Shown piece by piece: positions 9,324 to 18,932 of a stretch of DNA of 64,000 nt. The position numbers and the translations under genes were made by a program. The DNA is taken from NCBI GenBank assembly GCA_965230635.1, contig CBDDLJ010000021.1, positions 132,787 to 196,786 on the forward strand, read 5' to 3'. Below the pieces are notes generated by a model that saw only the letters and a program-made list of their open reading frames with translations, was not told the origin of the DNA and did not search any database. How positions within the stretch are numbered: position 1 is the first letter of the stretch; every line of letters starts with the position of its first letter. Source of the stretch: CBDDLJ01 sp965230635 (GTDB lineage Bacteria > Pseudomonadota > Gammaproteobacteria > UBA1113).

Positions 9324-9759
9324 ACAAGTGAAAACAATTGCGCAAGGTGATAAAGTCACCATGCATTTTTCTATGCATTTAGCAGATGGTAGTGTTGCAG
9401 ATAGCACGAAAGTAAATAATTTACCAGGACAAGTTGTGATAGGCGATGGTACGCTAACGCCAGGGTTTGAGGCACACTTACTTGGATTAAAAGCTGGAGA
9501 TAATCATCAATTTAATGTTGCTGCAGAGGATGCTTTTGGCGCAATCAATGATGCTAATATTTACATATTACCGGTTGCGCAATTTTCACAAGAATTGGAT
9601 TTACAACCGGGCTTAATAGTTGAATTTGAGCAACCAAATGGTAGCAAATTGCCGGGTACTGTACGTAAAATCAGCGAAGAAGGTGTCACAGTTGATTTTA
9701 ATCATCCGCTAGCTGGACAAGATATTTTATTTAAGGTTGATATCATTGCAATAAATTAA
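9316..9759 (+). CDS. fkpB: FKBP-type peptidyl-prolyl isomerase, SlpA/FkpB type
   Basis: 147 residues with the FKBP start V-T-M-H-F-S-M-H-L-A-D-G, the active-site region I-G-D-G-T-L-T-P-G-F-E and the inserted flap domain typical of SlyD/SlpA proteins; the His-rich metal tail of SlyD is absent, which favours SlpA (FkpB). It should catalyse prolyl isomerisation and act as a folding helper in the cytoplasm. The ATG overlaps the end of the panG-like gene by eight bases and follows AGGAAGGG. In E. coli this gene neighbours lspA-ileS; here it ends the pan operon. Confidence 0.88.
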   Translation: MSKQVKTIAQGDKVTMHFSMHLADGSVADSTKVNNLPGQVVIGDGTLTPGFEAHLLGLKAGDNHQFNVAAEDAFGAINDANIYILPVAQFSQELDLQPGLIVEFEQPNGSKLPGTVRKISEEGVTVDFNHPLAGQDILFKVDIIAIN

Positions 9760-9789
9760 TTCCTCCGCAAAAAAGCTGCGGAGGAATTA
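9757..9789. terminator. Shared hairpin between convergent fkpB and lipoprotein gene
   Basis: Perfect 13-bp stem (TAATTCCTCCGCA with its complement) and a 7-base A-rich loop. It begins at the fkpB stop and lies 10 bp from the end of the convergent gene on the minus strand. The stem ends in A/T on both sides, so it can work in either direction, although no long T run follows. Confidence 0.7.
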
Positions 9790-9799
9790 ATCCACTTGC

Positions 9800-10282
9800 T
9801 TACCCAACGGTTTTCCAATTACCTGCCGCATCGCGACATGCTTTTCCATAGACTTGCTTTTCACGTCCACCTATAGTGGCAGTAAATGAATATTCTCGAC
9901 ATGGTTGCCCATCGCGAGCGCTAAGTGTTTTTAATGGTGTGACAGAGTAAGTTACTTTTTCATCGGGATTTTCCCAAGTCGTTGTTACATCTGTACGGGA
10001 GTGCTCTAATGCGCGGTTAAGTTTCATGCGGTCGACTTCATCCATTGAGTGGCCAACGGCATTACCCAGCACAGCGCCAACAATGGCTCCACCGAGTGTG
10101 GCAACTATTTTACCAGTCCCACCACCAATTTGATTACCGACAACTCCTCCAACGGTACCACCAACAATCGTACCCACTGCATCATTATTCATATTTTGGC
10201 AGGCTGCAAAAATGTTTAAGCTAAGCACAACTGTACCAAGTTTTACTGTTTTTTGTAATATATTAGCATTAAATGTGCTCAT
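9800..10282 (-). CDS. Glycine-zipper (17 kDa antigen-like) outer-membrane lipoprotein
   Basis: 160 residues. An N-terminal hydrophobic segment ends in a lipobox I-F-A-A-C (Cys27), so the mature protein is probably lipid-anchored. It is followed by a glycine-zipper 2TM region (repeats of G-G-x-x-G-G-x-V-G and G-G-A-I-V-G-A-V-L-G, about residues 40-80) and a C-terminal domain with two Cys (P-C-R-E-Y and K-A-C-R-D). This is the layout of Rickettsia 17 kDa surface antigen and SlyB/PagP-context lipoproteins. Encoded alone, convergent with fkpB. The exact role is unknown. Confidence 0.8.
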   Translation of the reverse strand: MSTFNANILQKTVKLGTVVLSLNIFAACQNMNNDAVGTIVGGTVGGVVGNQIGGGTGKIVATLGGAIVGAVLGNAVGHSMDEVDRMKLNRALEHSRTDVTTTWENPDEKVTYSVTPLKTLSARDGQPCREYSFTATIGGREKQVYGKACRDAAGNWKTVG

Positions 10283-10535
10283 TTAGTACTCCCTTGCCCA
10301 TGGTTATCATTGTTAAGTAATCAGCATATAGGATTTTATCTGTTTAGCCAATCCCTATTATGCATGATTTTTATAGGCAAGGAATTATCATAGCGTTACA
10401 TATTACTGTCATGTTGAATATTCAGCTGATCGTGCTGGTATAGTCACTTATTCATAAAAAGAAACATAAAAATTATATTTTTTAGCAACTTTGTTCATTG
10501 GTTGATATCTAGCAGGTTATTAAATAGTACGGATA

Positions 10536-10570
10536 ATATTTCTCACCCACCTACATGCAGGTGAGAATAT
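10536..10570 (-). terminator. Hairpin after the DegQ-type protease gene
   Basis: Arms TCTCACC (10541-10547) and GGTGAGA (10560-10566), extended by ATATT/ATAT with one bulged base, located 10 bp beyond the protease stop on the minus strand. A nested CACCT/AGGTG pairing is an alternative. The following sequence is AT-rich but not a clean T run. Confidence 0.5.
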
Positions 10571-10579
10571 CGTTGTCGA

Positions 10580-11968
10580 TTAACTCAGCTTATTAATCAC
10601 TAAATAAATTGCGCCATTCCCACGGAATACATAAACCAAAATTTCTTTATCAGCTTTTTCAGTCAGTGTATTTAAATCATCGATAGTAACTGACGGACGA
10701 TTATTGATTGACATAATAATATCACCTGGTCGTATTCCTGCTTGAAAAGCAGGTGAATTTTCCGTGACTTGTAATGCTTGCACGCCACGCAAATGGCCAA
10801 AGCCAGGAATGATGGCATCAAAATTCTTAAGAATAATACCGTTTAAGAATGGATCTTTTGCCTCCTCTTGATGTTTGTATGCTTCTGGATCAGCAGAGAC
10901 AAGCTTAAAGGTTAACTTGGTGTTGTCTCGTAGTACTTGAATCTCCAACTTAGAACCTGATCGGTATAATGCTATGCGATTTTGCACTTGGCCGGCAGAT
11001 TCAATTTTTTTATTGTTAATCCGTTGAATAATATCGCCGGGCAGTATGCCAGCTTTTGCTGCCGGTGAATTTGGGCTGATGATGGTGACTAAAGCGCCTT
11101 TTGCACCGGGTTCGTTAAGTGCTTTTGCTAATTCTGGTGTAAGGCTTTGGATCATGATTCCTACCATACCTCTGGCTACATTGCCAAATTTTATAATTTG
11201 TTGCATGATGGCAAGTGCCATGTTTGATGGAATCGCAAAGCCTATGCCAACGTTGCCACCATGTGGCGCAAGAATAGCAGTATTAATTCCTATTAATTCA
11301 CCTTTTAAGCTCACTAGTGCGCCGCCAGAGTTACCAGGATTAATAGGTGCATCAGTTTGGATAAAATCTTCATAACCTTCTATACCTAAGTCATTTCGCT
11401 CTAAGGCACTAATAATACCCGATGTCACTGTTTGACTTAAACCATAAGGGTTACCAATAGCAACGACAAAATCACCAACTTTTAATTTGCTTGAATCACC
11501 AATAGAAATTTGTGTTAATTTTTCTGCTTTAATTTGTAATATGGCAATGTCAGAAGCGGGATCCGTTCCAACAATTTTAGCTTTAAAACGTCTGCCATCA
11601 GATAAGGTGACGGTGACTGCTTTGGTTTGCTCAATTAAATGAAAATTTGTAATAATGTAGCCATTTTTAGCATCAACAATCACACCAGAGCCCAGACTTT
11701 CAAATCCTTTATGTTTGCGTTGTCTTTGTGCTGGAGGCGGTTCACTGCCTTCTTCTGCTTGTTCATTTTCATCTAGAAGTGAGTCGCTCATATCCGTACT
11801 GCGCCCCGATGCCAGTACATTCACAATAGCATTTTGTACATTCGCGATCATAGGAGCTAGACTAGGAACATTTTGTCCATTGACGTGAGCGGGCATATTC
11901 GCATAGCTAGTGGCTGATATGAGCAATAAAACCCATAGTCCTACTCGCGCTGTAAGTCTTTTAACCAT
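10580..11968 (-). CDS. degQ: DegP/DegQ-type periplasmic serine endoprotease
   Basis: About 462 residues. Signal peptide (V-G-L-W-V-L-L-L-I-S-A-T-S-Y-A-N), trypsin-like domain with triad His110 (T-N-F-H-L-I), Asp140 (D-P-A-S-D-I-A) and Ser214 (N-P-G-N-S-G-G), then two PDZ domains (about 260-350 and 370-460). It should degrade or refold misfolded envelope proteins. An upstream in-frame ATG at 11980 exists, but GGAG lies 6 bases before the ATG at 11968, so the latter is preferred. A charged, Glu/Pro-rich insertion (about 60-90) precedes the catalytic domain. Whether it is DegP, DegQ or the Legionella-type single DegQ cannot be decided by eye. Confidence 0.9.
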   Translation of the reverse strand: MVKRLTARVGLWVLLLISATSYANMPAHVNGQNVPSLAPMIANVQNAIVNVLASGRSTDMSDSLLDENEQAEEGSEPPPAQRQRKHKGFESLGSGVIVDAKNGYIITNFHLIEQTKAVTVTLSDGRRFKAKIVGTDPASDIAILQIKAEKLTQISIGDSSKLKVGDFVVAIGNPYGLSQTVTSGIISALERNDLGIEGYEDFIQTDAPINPGNSGGALVSLKGELIGINTAILAPHGGNVGIGFAIPSNMALAIMQQIIKFGNVARGMVGIMIQSLTPELAKALNEPGAKGALVTIISPNSPAAKAGILPGDIIQRINNKKIESAGQVQNRIALYRSGSKLEIQVLRDNTKLTFKLVSADPEAYKHQEEAKDPFLNGIILKNFDAIIPGFGHLRGVQALQVTENSPAFQAGIRPGDIIMSINNRPSVTIDDLNTLTEKADKEILVYVFRGNGAIYLVINKLS

Positions 11969-12303
11969 GTCTATCTCCATATTATATGATGAATGTATTG
12001 TCGTTATTCAGTACTTTATCTTAGAACGACTATATTTGGTTAATTTTTTCACAAAAATAGAGACGTTCTGGATCAATCTTAGCTATGCTGAATGAATACA
12101 ACGTTTTTGTCAAAAAGGGAATTATTGCATAAATTTTTGTCTTTGTCATTGTTTCGCATAGCTAGAATTGATAACGAATATTTTTTTGAATTAATTTCGT
12201 ATTTTCACCGAGATTGATAAAAAAATTGCCATATGGGTGTGCTGTGCTTTTTATAGTGTGGGAATTGAGGTAATTTAATAGTTCTGATTAATAAAGGTTT
12301 GGT
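11969..12303. other. Intergenic, promoter region of degQ
   Basis: About 335 bp of AT-rich spacer between degQ and pgeF, both on the minus strand. No RNA gene or convincing open frame is seen. It must hold the degQ promoter, and the end of the pgeF transcript faces into it. Confidence 0.45.
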
Positions 12304-13044
12304 TTAATCCGGTGCAGTAAACCAAATCAATGTTGCCATACGCCCACAATTTTTATCGCGTCTATATGAGAAAAATAATTTTTCTTCAGTAAAGGTACAA
12401 TAATTATCCCCATAGATTTGTTTTACTTTGCATTTGATCAAGTGTTGTGTGGCTAAACTATAGATATCGGCTAACCAATGATCTTTATTCGTTGCATGAA
12501 AGTATTTTTTCGTTTTGTGATCTGTTTCTGTAAATGCTGTATAGACATCTTTTCCTATCTCAAAAGCAGTTGGGCCTATCGCAGGTCCTAACCAGACCAG
12601 CGTATCGTTTGGTTTCATGGGCAATGCTTTTAGTGTTGTCTCAATAATCCCATGCGCTAAACCGCGCCAACCGGCGTGTATTGCTGCAACGCAGTTTCCC
12701 TGTGTATTACAGATTAATATTGGTAAACAATCTGCTGTGAGCGTGGCACAGACGATGTTGGCTTTGTTAGTGAATGCAGCATCTGCTTTTGGGTTTTTTT
12801 TTGATGTTGCTGCATCAGTCACCGCAATACCATGGACTTGGTCTAACCAGACTGGTGCTGAAGGTAATGCCAATTTTTTCTGCAGCAGCGTTCTATTCTT
12901 GCGTACTACGTTAAGATTATCGTTTACCGACGTAGCAAGATTAAGTCCAGCATAATTTTTTTTACTGTATCCACCAATACGTGTTGTAGTATAGGCATGA
13001 ACGTTATCTGGGGCTGGCCAATTTGGTTTTATGACACTCACCAT
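12304..13044 (-). CDS. pgeF: Peptidoglycan editing factor PgeF (YfiH)
   Basis: 246 residues of the YfiH/laccase-domain family. Conserved metal-site segments are L-D-Q-V-H-G, T-A-D-C-L-P-I, A-I-H-A-G-W-R-G and C-T-F, with F-F-S-Y-R-R-D near the C-terminus. In E. coli this protein corrects mis-incorporation of L-serine in the peptidoglycan stem peptide; relatives act on purine nucleosides. It starts 7 bp after rluD, with which it forms an operon divergent from bamD, a conserved gammaproteobacterial arrangement. Confidence 0.92.
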   Translation of the reverse strand: MVSVIKPNWPAPDNVHAYTTTRIGGYSKKNYAGLNLATSVNDNLNVVRKNRTLLQKKLALPSAPVWLDQVHGIAVTDAATSKKNPKADAAFTNKANIVCATLTADCLPILICNTQGNCVAAIHAGWRGLAHGIIETTLKALPMKPNDTLVWLGPAIGPTAFEIGKDVYTAFTETDHKTKKYFHATNKDHWLADIYSLATQHLIKCKVKQIYGDNYCTFTEEKLFFSYRRDKNCGRMATLIWFTAPD

Positions 13045-13051
13045 AATTTTT

Positions 13052-14008
13052 TTAATCCTGCGTTCGTAATAGCGTTAAAATATAATCAATATCTTGTGGC
13101 ATTGGCGCAGTCCACTCGAGATATTTTCCTGTTATTGGGTGCTTTAAACCCAATGTTTTAGCATGTAACACTTGATGTTTTAATGCACACAAGGCATCGG
13201 TTAATGCTTGACTACAATGGCTGGGTAATTGCAAGCGACCGCCATACACGGGATCGCCGACGATGGGAAAATGAATGTGTGCCATATGTACACGAATTTG
13301 GTGAGTGCGACCGGTTTCAAGCTGAACTTTCAGTAAAGTATACTTACCAAGCCGTTCTACTATGCGATAATGAGTAATAGCTTCTTTGCCCGATGAGACA
13401 ATCGCCATTTGTGTTCGTTTTTTGGGATGGCGACTAATAGGAGCGTTAACAGTGCCGCCACTGATCACATTGCCGACAACTAAGGCGTAGTAAATCCGTG
13501 TAAATTGGCGTTCCTGTAATTGTTTGACCAGATGTGTATAGGCAATTAAATGCTTTGCAATGACTAATAGCCCGCTGGTGCCTTTATCTAAACGATGAAT
13601 TAATCCTGCACGTGGTAATTGAACCAGTGTAGGAATATGGTGCAATAACGCATTGAGTAGAGTGCCTTGCCAATTACCGCAAGCAGGGTGAGCGACTAAG
13701 CCTACCGGCTTATTGATAACAATAATATCATCGTCTTCGTAAACGATATTCAACGGGATATCTTCAGCAGTAAATTTATTGGCTTTTGCTAGGGTTGTAT
13801 CGATAATAATACAATCATTTTCTTCCACTTTATCTTTAGCACGTATCACGCGACTGTTTACTGTAACGTCATTTTGCTTGATCCAACTTTGTATACGACT
13901 ACGAGAGTAGTCTGGTAGTAAATAGCTGAGTGCTGTGTCTAAACGGTTACCAGCTTGCTCTGCGGGAATGGTTAATTCAATGTGAATTTGAGCTGTATTC
14001 TTGGTCAT
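13052..14008 (-). CDS. rluD: 23S rRNA pseudouridine synthase RluD
   Basis: 318 residues. N-terminal S4-like RNA-binding domain (R-L-D-T-A-L-S-Y-L-L-P, S-R-S-R-I-Q-S-W-I) and a catalytic domain with the active-site Asp in H-R-L-D-K-G-T-S-G-L, plus G-R-T-H-Q-I-R-V-H. RluD makes pseudouridines in helix 69 of 23S rRNA (1911, 1915, 1917 in E. coli). An upstream TTG at 14014 is in frame, but the ATG at 14008 is the more likely start. Divergent from bamD and followed by pgeF, which supports RluD rather than RluA/RluC. Confidence 0.92.
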   Translation of the reverse strand: MTKNTAQIHIELTIPAEQAGNRLDTALSYLLPDYSRSRIQSWIKQNDVTVNSRVIRAKDKVEENDCIIIDTTLAKANKFTAEDIPLNIVYEDDDIIVINKPVGLVAHPACGNWQGTLLNALLHHIPTLVQLPRAGLIHRLDKGTSGLLVIAKHLIAYTHLVKQLQERQFTRIYYALVVGNVISGGTVNAPISRHPKKRTQMAIVSSGKEAITHYRIVERLGKYTLLKVQLETGRTHQIRVHMAHIHFPIVGDPVYGGRLQLPSHCSQALTDALCALKHQVLHAKTLGLKHPITGKYLEWTAPMPQDIDYILTLLRTQD

Positions 14009-14072
14009 GATCAAGTATAATTTAGTTCGTTTTCAGAATTGTACACAAGTTTAGCATAAAGGTATACAAGCA

Positions 14073-14879
14073 GTGAAAGATAGGTTATTCAAAGGGTTAG
14101 CGCTCGCTTTTTTAACAGTTTTCGTTACAGGTTGTGGTTCAACAAAAATGCATTCCGTTGCTGATGACTACAAGGAACAGTCAGCTAAAGATATTTTTCA
14201 GAAAGGGGATACGGCTTTATTACATGGCGCAAATAAAACAGCCATTAAACATTTTGAATCATTAGACACGCTTTATCCTTTCAGTGAGTATGAGCAACAA
14301 GCGCAATTAAATATTATTTATGCGTATTTCAAGGATAATGATTTTGCAGGTGCCAGCAGTGCTGCAGCTCATTATATTCATCTTTACCCACGTGGTAAAA
14401 ATGTAGACTATGCCTATTATATGAAGGGTTTATCTAATTTTAATCAAGATCGTGGTATTTTTCAGCGTTATATCAAGACAGATTTGTCAAAGCGTGATGT
14501 GAGTACAGCACAACAATCGTTTGCTGATTTCAATCAATTAATCACACGTTTTTCCAGTAGTGTTTATGCACCTGATGCACAGAGACGAATGGTGTTTTTA
14601 CGCAACTTATTAGCACAACAGCAATTGAACGTTGCTTCATTTTATTTCCGCAAAAAAGCATATGTTGCAACAATCAACCGTGCTAAAGATGTGATTATGC
14701 ATTACCGGGAATCACCGCAAGTGATTCAAGCGTTTGCACTGTTATCAATGTCTTATCATGCACTGGGTTTGCAAAAGTTGTCTGATCGAAGTCTCGACGT
14801 GTTGGCAATTAATTTCCCGGATTCACAAGCGTATAAAGATGCTAAGCGATATATGTTGACGCCTGTTAAAATGACATAA
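14073..14879 (+). CDS. bamD: Outer membrane assembly lipoprotein BamD
   Basis: 268 residues. The signal peptide ends in a lipobox V-T-G-C (Cys about residue 21). The mature protein shows TPR-like helical repeats, including L-Y-P-F-S-E-Y-E-Q-Q-A-Q-L and Y-A-Y-Y-M-K-G-L-S-N-F, characteristic of BamD, the essential lipoprotein that works with BamA to insert outer-membrane proteins. The start codon is GTG with AAAGG upstream. Divergent from rluD-pgeF across about 64 bp, as in many gammaproteobacteria. Confidence 0.93.
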   Translation: MKDRLFKGLALAFLTVFVTGCGSTKMHSVADDYKEQSAKDIFQKGDTALLHGANKTAIKHFESLDTLYPFSEYEQQAQLNIIYAYFKDNDFAGASSAAAHYIHLYPRGKNVDYAYYMKGLSNFNQDRGIFQRYIKTDLSKRDVSTAQQSFADFNQLITRFSSSVYAPDAQRRMVFLRNLLAQQQLNVASFYFRKKAYVATINRAKDVIMHYRESPQVIQAFALLSMSYHALGLQKLSDRSLDVLAINFPDSQAYKDAKRYMLTPVKMT

Positions 14880-14939
14880 AGAAGTATTGAATACTGCCGA
14901 TTGATCTTAGTAGTTACAGTCAATGTTTGTTAGTTTGCT

Positions 14940-16376
14940 ATGAAGAAAATATATACAATACCACTGGCTCGAAAAGTCTTTCGCTTATTCATTGTTACTT
15001 TACTCGCCTCTCTGTGCACACAGGTATTTGCTAATCAAGATGAATTGGAGCAATTGATCCATGATGCCAACAGTAAAATCAATATCGGTGTTAAAGTTCA
15101 GAATTTAACAAATGGTGAGGTTATTTTTGCAAAAAATGCTAATCGCACTTATATTCCTGCCAGCAATCAAAAAGTCGTCACTGCTGTTGCCGCTTTGCTT
15201 TATCTTGGATCAGAGTATCGTTTTCAGACAAAGTTGTTAGTGTCAGAGCATTCAATTGATAATGGTCAATTAAATGGTGATCTATATTTTAAATTCAGTG
15301 GCGATCCAGATTTGCGTATACGTGATATTGATGAATTAGTCGTGTCGCTAACGAATCATAGTATTAACCGAATTAACGGTAATATTTACATTGATGATAG
15401 TAGTTACGGTGGCCAAGACTTAGGACCTGGTTGGATGTGGGATGATACTGGTTATTGCTTTTCATCCCCTATTGGCGCAAATATTTTAAATCAAAATTGT
15501 GTTGCGCTAACAATTAAACCGAGTGCAACGGTAGGACAACCTATACAGGTGCAATTTTCTGATGCCAATCAGTATATCAACATTATTAACGAGGCGGTGA
15601 CAAAACCAAAAAACACCAAAGGTTGTTATACTTTGTTAAAAGCAGGTCCCAAAAATTCTTATACTTTATCTGGCTGTTTGCGTGCGAATATAAAAAAACA
15701 TACATTGACAGCTGCACTAACTGATTCTGATTTATTTATTAATGAAGTGATTAAAGGATTATTTAAAAAACATAGCATAGCAGTTATGGGTAAATATAAA
15801 CAAAAGCGAGCGAAAGGAGATTTAACTGAATTAGAGGTTCATCAGTCAAGGCCACTACGTGAACATGTCGCTATGATGTTGAAAGAATCAGATAATTTGG
15901 TTTCAGATACAGTCTTTAAAAAAATAGGCCTGCATTATTTTCGCAGTCAAGGAACCTGGAAAACAGGCTCAAAAGCAATACGTAAAATATTAGAAACATG
16001 GTTAAAAGATTATGATGGTGTGATTGCTGATGGTTCTGGCTTGTCACGCTATAACTTAGTATCACCTGATGAAATGGTAGTATTATTATCGAATGTCTAT
16101 AAAAATGAAAGGGTTGCAAATGAGTTTATAGCTGCATTGCCTGTCTCGGGTGTTAATGGTACATTAAAGGATCGCATGGTCGATCAGAATGCTAAGGGTA
16201 AGGTAAAAGCAAAAACCGGAACTATGGCTAATGTAACGGCTTTATCAGGATATATTTATACGCTTCAAAACAACGTATTAGCCTTTTCTATTTTGATTAA
16301 TGGTATTCCTGGATCAACTAAGGAGTACCAAGATTTGGAAGATAGGTTTTGTCAATTTCTCGTGACGCATTACTAG
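14940..16376 (+). CDS. dacB: D-alanyl-D-alanine carboxypeptidase/endopeptidase PBP4
   Basis: 478 residues, the usual length for peptidase family S13. Signal peptide ends near A-N-Q (residue 32). Active-site motifs are S-N-Q-K (Ser75, Lys78), S-D-N in K-E-S-D-N-L-V-S-D, and K-T-G in A-K-T-G-T-M; the large insertion domain between the first two motifs is typical of PBP4. It trims and cleaves cross-linked stem peptides in the periplasm. No strong ribosome site precedes the ATG. 61 bp after bamD. Confidence 0.92.
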   Translation: MKKIYTIPLARKVFRLFIVTLLASLCTQVFANQDELEQLIHDANSKINIGVKVQNLTNGEVIFAKNANRTYIPASNQKVVTAVAALLYLGSEYRFQTKLLVSEHSIDNGQLNGDLYFKFSGDPDLRIRDIDELVVSLTNHSINRINGNIYIDDSSYGGQDLGPGWMWDDTGYCFSSPIGANILNQNCVALTIKPSATVGQPIQVQFSDANQYINIINEAVTKPKNTKGCYTLLKAGPKNSYTLSGCLRANIKKHTLTAALTDSDLFINEVIKGLFKKHSIAVMGKYKQKRAKGDLTELEVHQSRPLREHVAMMLKESDNLVSDTVFKKIGLHYFRSQGTWKTGSKAIRKILETWLKDYDGVIADGSGLSRYNLVSPDEMVVLLSNVYKNERVANEFIAALPVSGVNGTLKDRMVDQNAKGKVKAKTGTMANVTALSGYIYTLQNNVLAFSILINGIPGSTKEYQDLEDRFCQFLVTHY

Positions 16377-16392
16377 CTGTAAGGAATCTATT

Positions 16393-17232
16393 ATGCACCT
16401 AGCTATTATTTTTTTTATTATCGCTATTCTAGTAGGGGCTGTTGTTTTTTGGTTAGTTAAACGCTTTATCCCTGCTAGCCGGCTTTTAGCAGTGAGTAGT
16501 TCTTTAGTTGTCAGTGTGTTGGTTTTCTTGTTCTTGCAAGGTTTTGTTAGTATAGAATTACAAATAAAATCTTATGATCGTAACTTGCGTAAAAAGCATC
16601 CTGTTTTTTCTTTAATTGCTAAGCACAATGCAGCAGAATATCAAACTTTTTTAGATGAAATACGTAGTAGTTTTCAATTTTCATTGACTAAGGAACAAAT
16701 GGTAGAATCTTCTTTTGCTCTGATGAGCAAAATATATCCTCAATATGTTGCCAGTGCTTCCGATCAAGATATCTATGAAGATTTACTGGCAACGTTATCA
16801 CTTTATAAAAAAATGTATCAAGATTATCCTGTATTGATTTTAAAAATAGAGTTTCCACAACGTTTTCTATCAATTGATTTGCAGCGTTTACAGAATCCTT
16901 ATTATGAAAAAGAATTATTGAAAATGCAAGAAACCCGTTCGAGACTGATTGCAACAGCAATAACACAACCACAATCTGCTCCTAAAGAAGCCGTTATAAA
17001 TGCCAGTGTTGATCGCATTTTACAAGCGTTAATTGAAAAGTTTGGTGAAACAGCTGTTATTGCTACGTTTACTGGGAACGAGGATATGACGTTAGATAAG
17101 AGGCAAGCAGCTGAAATTGTCATTCAATTTTACCAGTTACTGCTTGCACAAATGCCTGCTGGGGCAGGGCCTATTATGCGTTATTTTAGTCAAGCAATGA
17201 TGGATGATGATGAGGTGTTGCAGAGTGATTGA
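16393..17232 (+). CDS. Membrane-anchored protein of unknown function
   Basis: 279 residues with two N-terminal membrane helices (about 3-24 and 34-54) and a long, helix-rich soluble part of about 220 residues with no motif I recognise. The C-terminus is acidic (M-D-D-D-E). It starts 16 bp after dacB, preceded by TGTAAGGA, so it may be cotranscribed. Topology suggests both ends on the same side, with the soluble domain either cytosolic or periplasmic depending on orientation. No function is proposed. Confidence 0.7.
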   Translation: MHLAIIFFIIAILVGAVVFWLVKRFIPASRLLAVSSSLVVSVLVFLFLQGFVSIELQIKSYDRNLRKKHPVFSLIAKHNAAEYQTFLDEIRSSFQFSLTKEQMVESSFALMSKIYPQYVASASDQDIYEDLLATLSLYKKMYQDYPVLILKIEFPQRFLSIDLQRLQNPYYEKELLKMQETRSRLIATAITQPQSAPKEAVINASVDRILQALIEKFGETAVIATFTGNEDMTLDKRQAAEIVIQFYQLLLAQMPAGAGPIMRYFSQAMMDDDEVLQSD

Positions 17233-17681
17233 AGCGTGTTTTTCAGTCAATTTCCTTTAAGCTGACATTCTGCACTTAGTTTGATTAATAAATCTCAATA
17301 CAAAATCCGTCAGCTAAACCTAAATGATTATTGATTTAGTCGTATAGATGGCTCAATCTATTTTTAATTTTTCCCAATAGGAATAATAGATTAAGGTATG
17401 AGATCTGTGTCAAGCTGTCACAAATTACATAATCGCAACTATGACATTGTATCATTAGGGCGTACTCTAACTTAACACATTTGCATTAAAACAAACAGCT
17501 GGCTTGTCTGCTTTTACACTCAGGATAAGCGAGAGAGCATGGACAGAAAATTATGGTTTTATTAGTGGTCTTGAGGAATTAGCACTAACGAGCTCTCTTT
17601 TTTTTGGTGGTTGTACAATATTACCTGTCGTTGAACAATATTTAATTAGTTCCTTGTTGATAAATGCGTCGTTGTTTTTTT
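17233..17681. other. Intergenic region left of the IS630 element
   Basis: About 450 bp without a convincing gene. A TTG-started frame from 17504 runs into the IS element, but it lacks a ribosome site and resembles no family. A short T run at 17675-17682 lies next to the TA target. Confidence 0.4.
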
Positions 17682-17683
17682 TA

Positions 17684-18710
17684 CAGCGCTTTCCTAAAAT
17701 AAAGAACCTGCTATAATGAGTGATGATTAACGAAAGATGAGAGAAAATAATGGCTTACTCACTAGAACTACGAACAAAAGCATTGCATGTCTACGAAACT
17801 GGAACCTGTTCTCAAGAAGAAATAGCGCGATTATTGGGCATAGGTATTAGCACCTTAAAAAGATGGTTGAACAAAAAAAAGAAAGGAGAAAATTTATCTC
17901 CTCCAAGTACACGTTCAGGCCGCCCTAAAAAAATTACTGCGGCAGGCAGACAAACTATTAAACAGTTAGTGAACGAAAATCCAAGTATCACGTTAGGCGA
18001 ACTATCAACATTATATTACCAGCACTACAAAATAAAGTTATCAGCTTCGATGCTATGCAGAGAGTTAAAAAGTTTGCATTTCAGTTATAAAAAATTAAGT
18101 CTATATGCTACTCAAAAAGAAACCGATGACATTAAAAAAAAAGAGCGCAGTATTTAGCTCAAATAAAAGATGTTCCGGTAAAAAATCTCATGTTTTTAGA
18201 TGAAGCAGGCGCAAATTTACAAATGATACCTCGATATGGACGCAGTCCCAAAGGTGAAAGAGTCGCTTTTTCTGCCCCCTATCAACGAGGGAGGAAAATA
18301 ACGATGCTCAGTGCTATCAGTATTTATCAGGTTGAAGCAGCTATGTATGGTACTTGGAGTGCAGATAGTCAAATATTTAATGAATTTATAATACACATGC
18401 TACGACCTATTTTAAAACCAAGCCATGTTTTAGTCATGGATAATGTTAGTTTTCATAAGAACAAACAACTTGAGCAAATAATGAATGAAGTTGGTGCGCG
18501 TATTATATATTTACCACCCTATCATCCTGAATTTAACCCTATTGAAGAAATGTGGTCAAAGGTAAAAATATATCTTCGAAAGTGCCAAGCACGATCATTA
18601 GATAGCTTTCAGAATGCTATCAAAAGTGCTTTTCAAGCTGTTACTCAAAATGATTTATTGGGATGGTTTAAACATGCAGGATATTAGATCATTATTTTAG
18701 GAAAGTGCTG
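17684..18710 (+). mobile_element. IS630-family insertion sequence, 1027 bp
   Basis: Terminal inverted repeats are directly visible: left end CAGCGCTTTCCTAAAATAA (17684-17702) and the right end reads the same on the other strand with one mismatch (CAGCA instead of CAGCG). Each end is flanked by TA (17682-17683 and 18711-18712), the duplicated target expected for IS630/Tc1-mariner elements. The single transposase gene is split over two frames at an A9 run. The good conservation of the ends suggests a fairly recent insertion. Confidence 0.9.
17750..18687 (+). CDS. IS630-family transposase, two frames joined by a -1 shift
   Basis: The first frame (17750-18157) encodes an N-terminal helix-turn-helix domain (S-Q-E-E-I-A-R-L-L-G-I-G-I-S-T-L-K-R-W-L) and a second DNA-binding part (S-G-R-P-K-K-I). 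The second (from about 18136, first ATG 18190, to 18687) carries the DDE catalytic core: L-D-E-A-G, V-M-D-N-V-S-F-H-K and N-P-I-E-E-M-W. A -1 shift on the A9 run at 18134-18142 joins them without loss into a protein of about 312 residues. Slippage at such runs is a known expression mode for IS630 relatives, so the element may be active; a plain one-base mutation is the alternative. Confidence 0.82.
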
Positions 18711-18932
18711 TAAGTTCTCCGATACAGAGTTTAGCAATAATACCGTAATAATTGCTAATGAATTATTATATTATAGTGCGTAAATATAGATATAATATTC
18801 TGAGTGTTCATGATGTTTTATGTTAACAAAAATCGCTCTTTTTTTGAACAGTCCTGTTAAAAAGAGTCGTTAAACAATTACCTTTAATGCAATGCATTAT
18901 CACCGTCGTACTTTTATCAGTTAACAGAAACG

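Noticed and set aside
17504..17716. 70-codon frame running into the IS630 element
   Set aside because: TTG start, no ribosome site, no family resemblance, and its end lies in the IS; probably chance.
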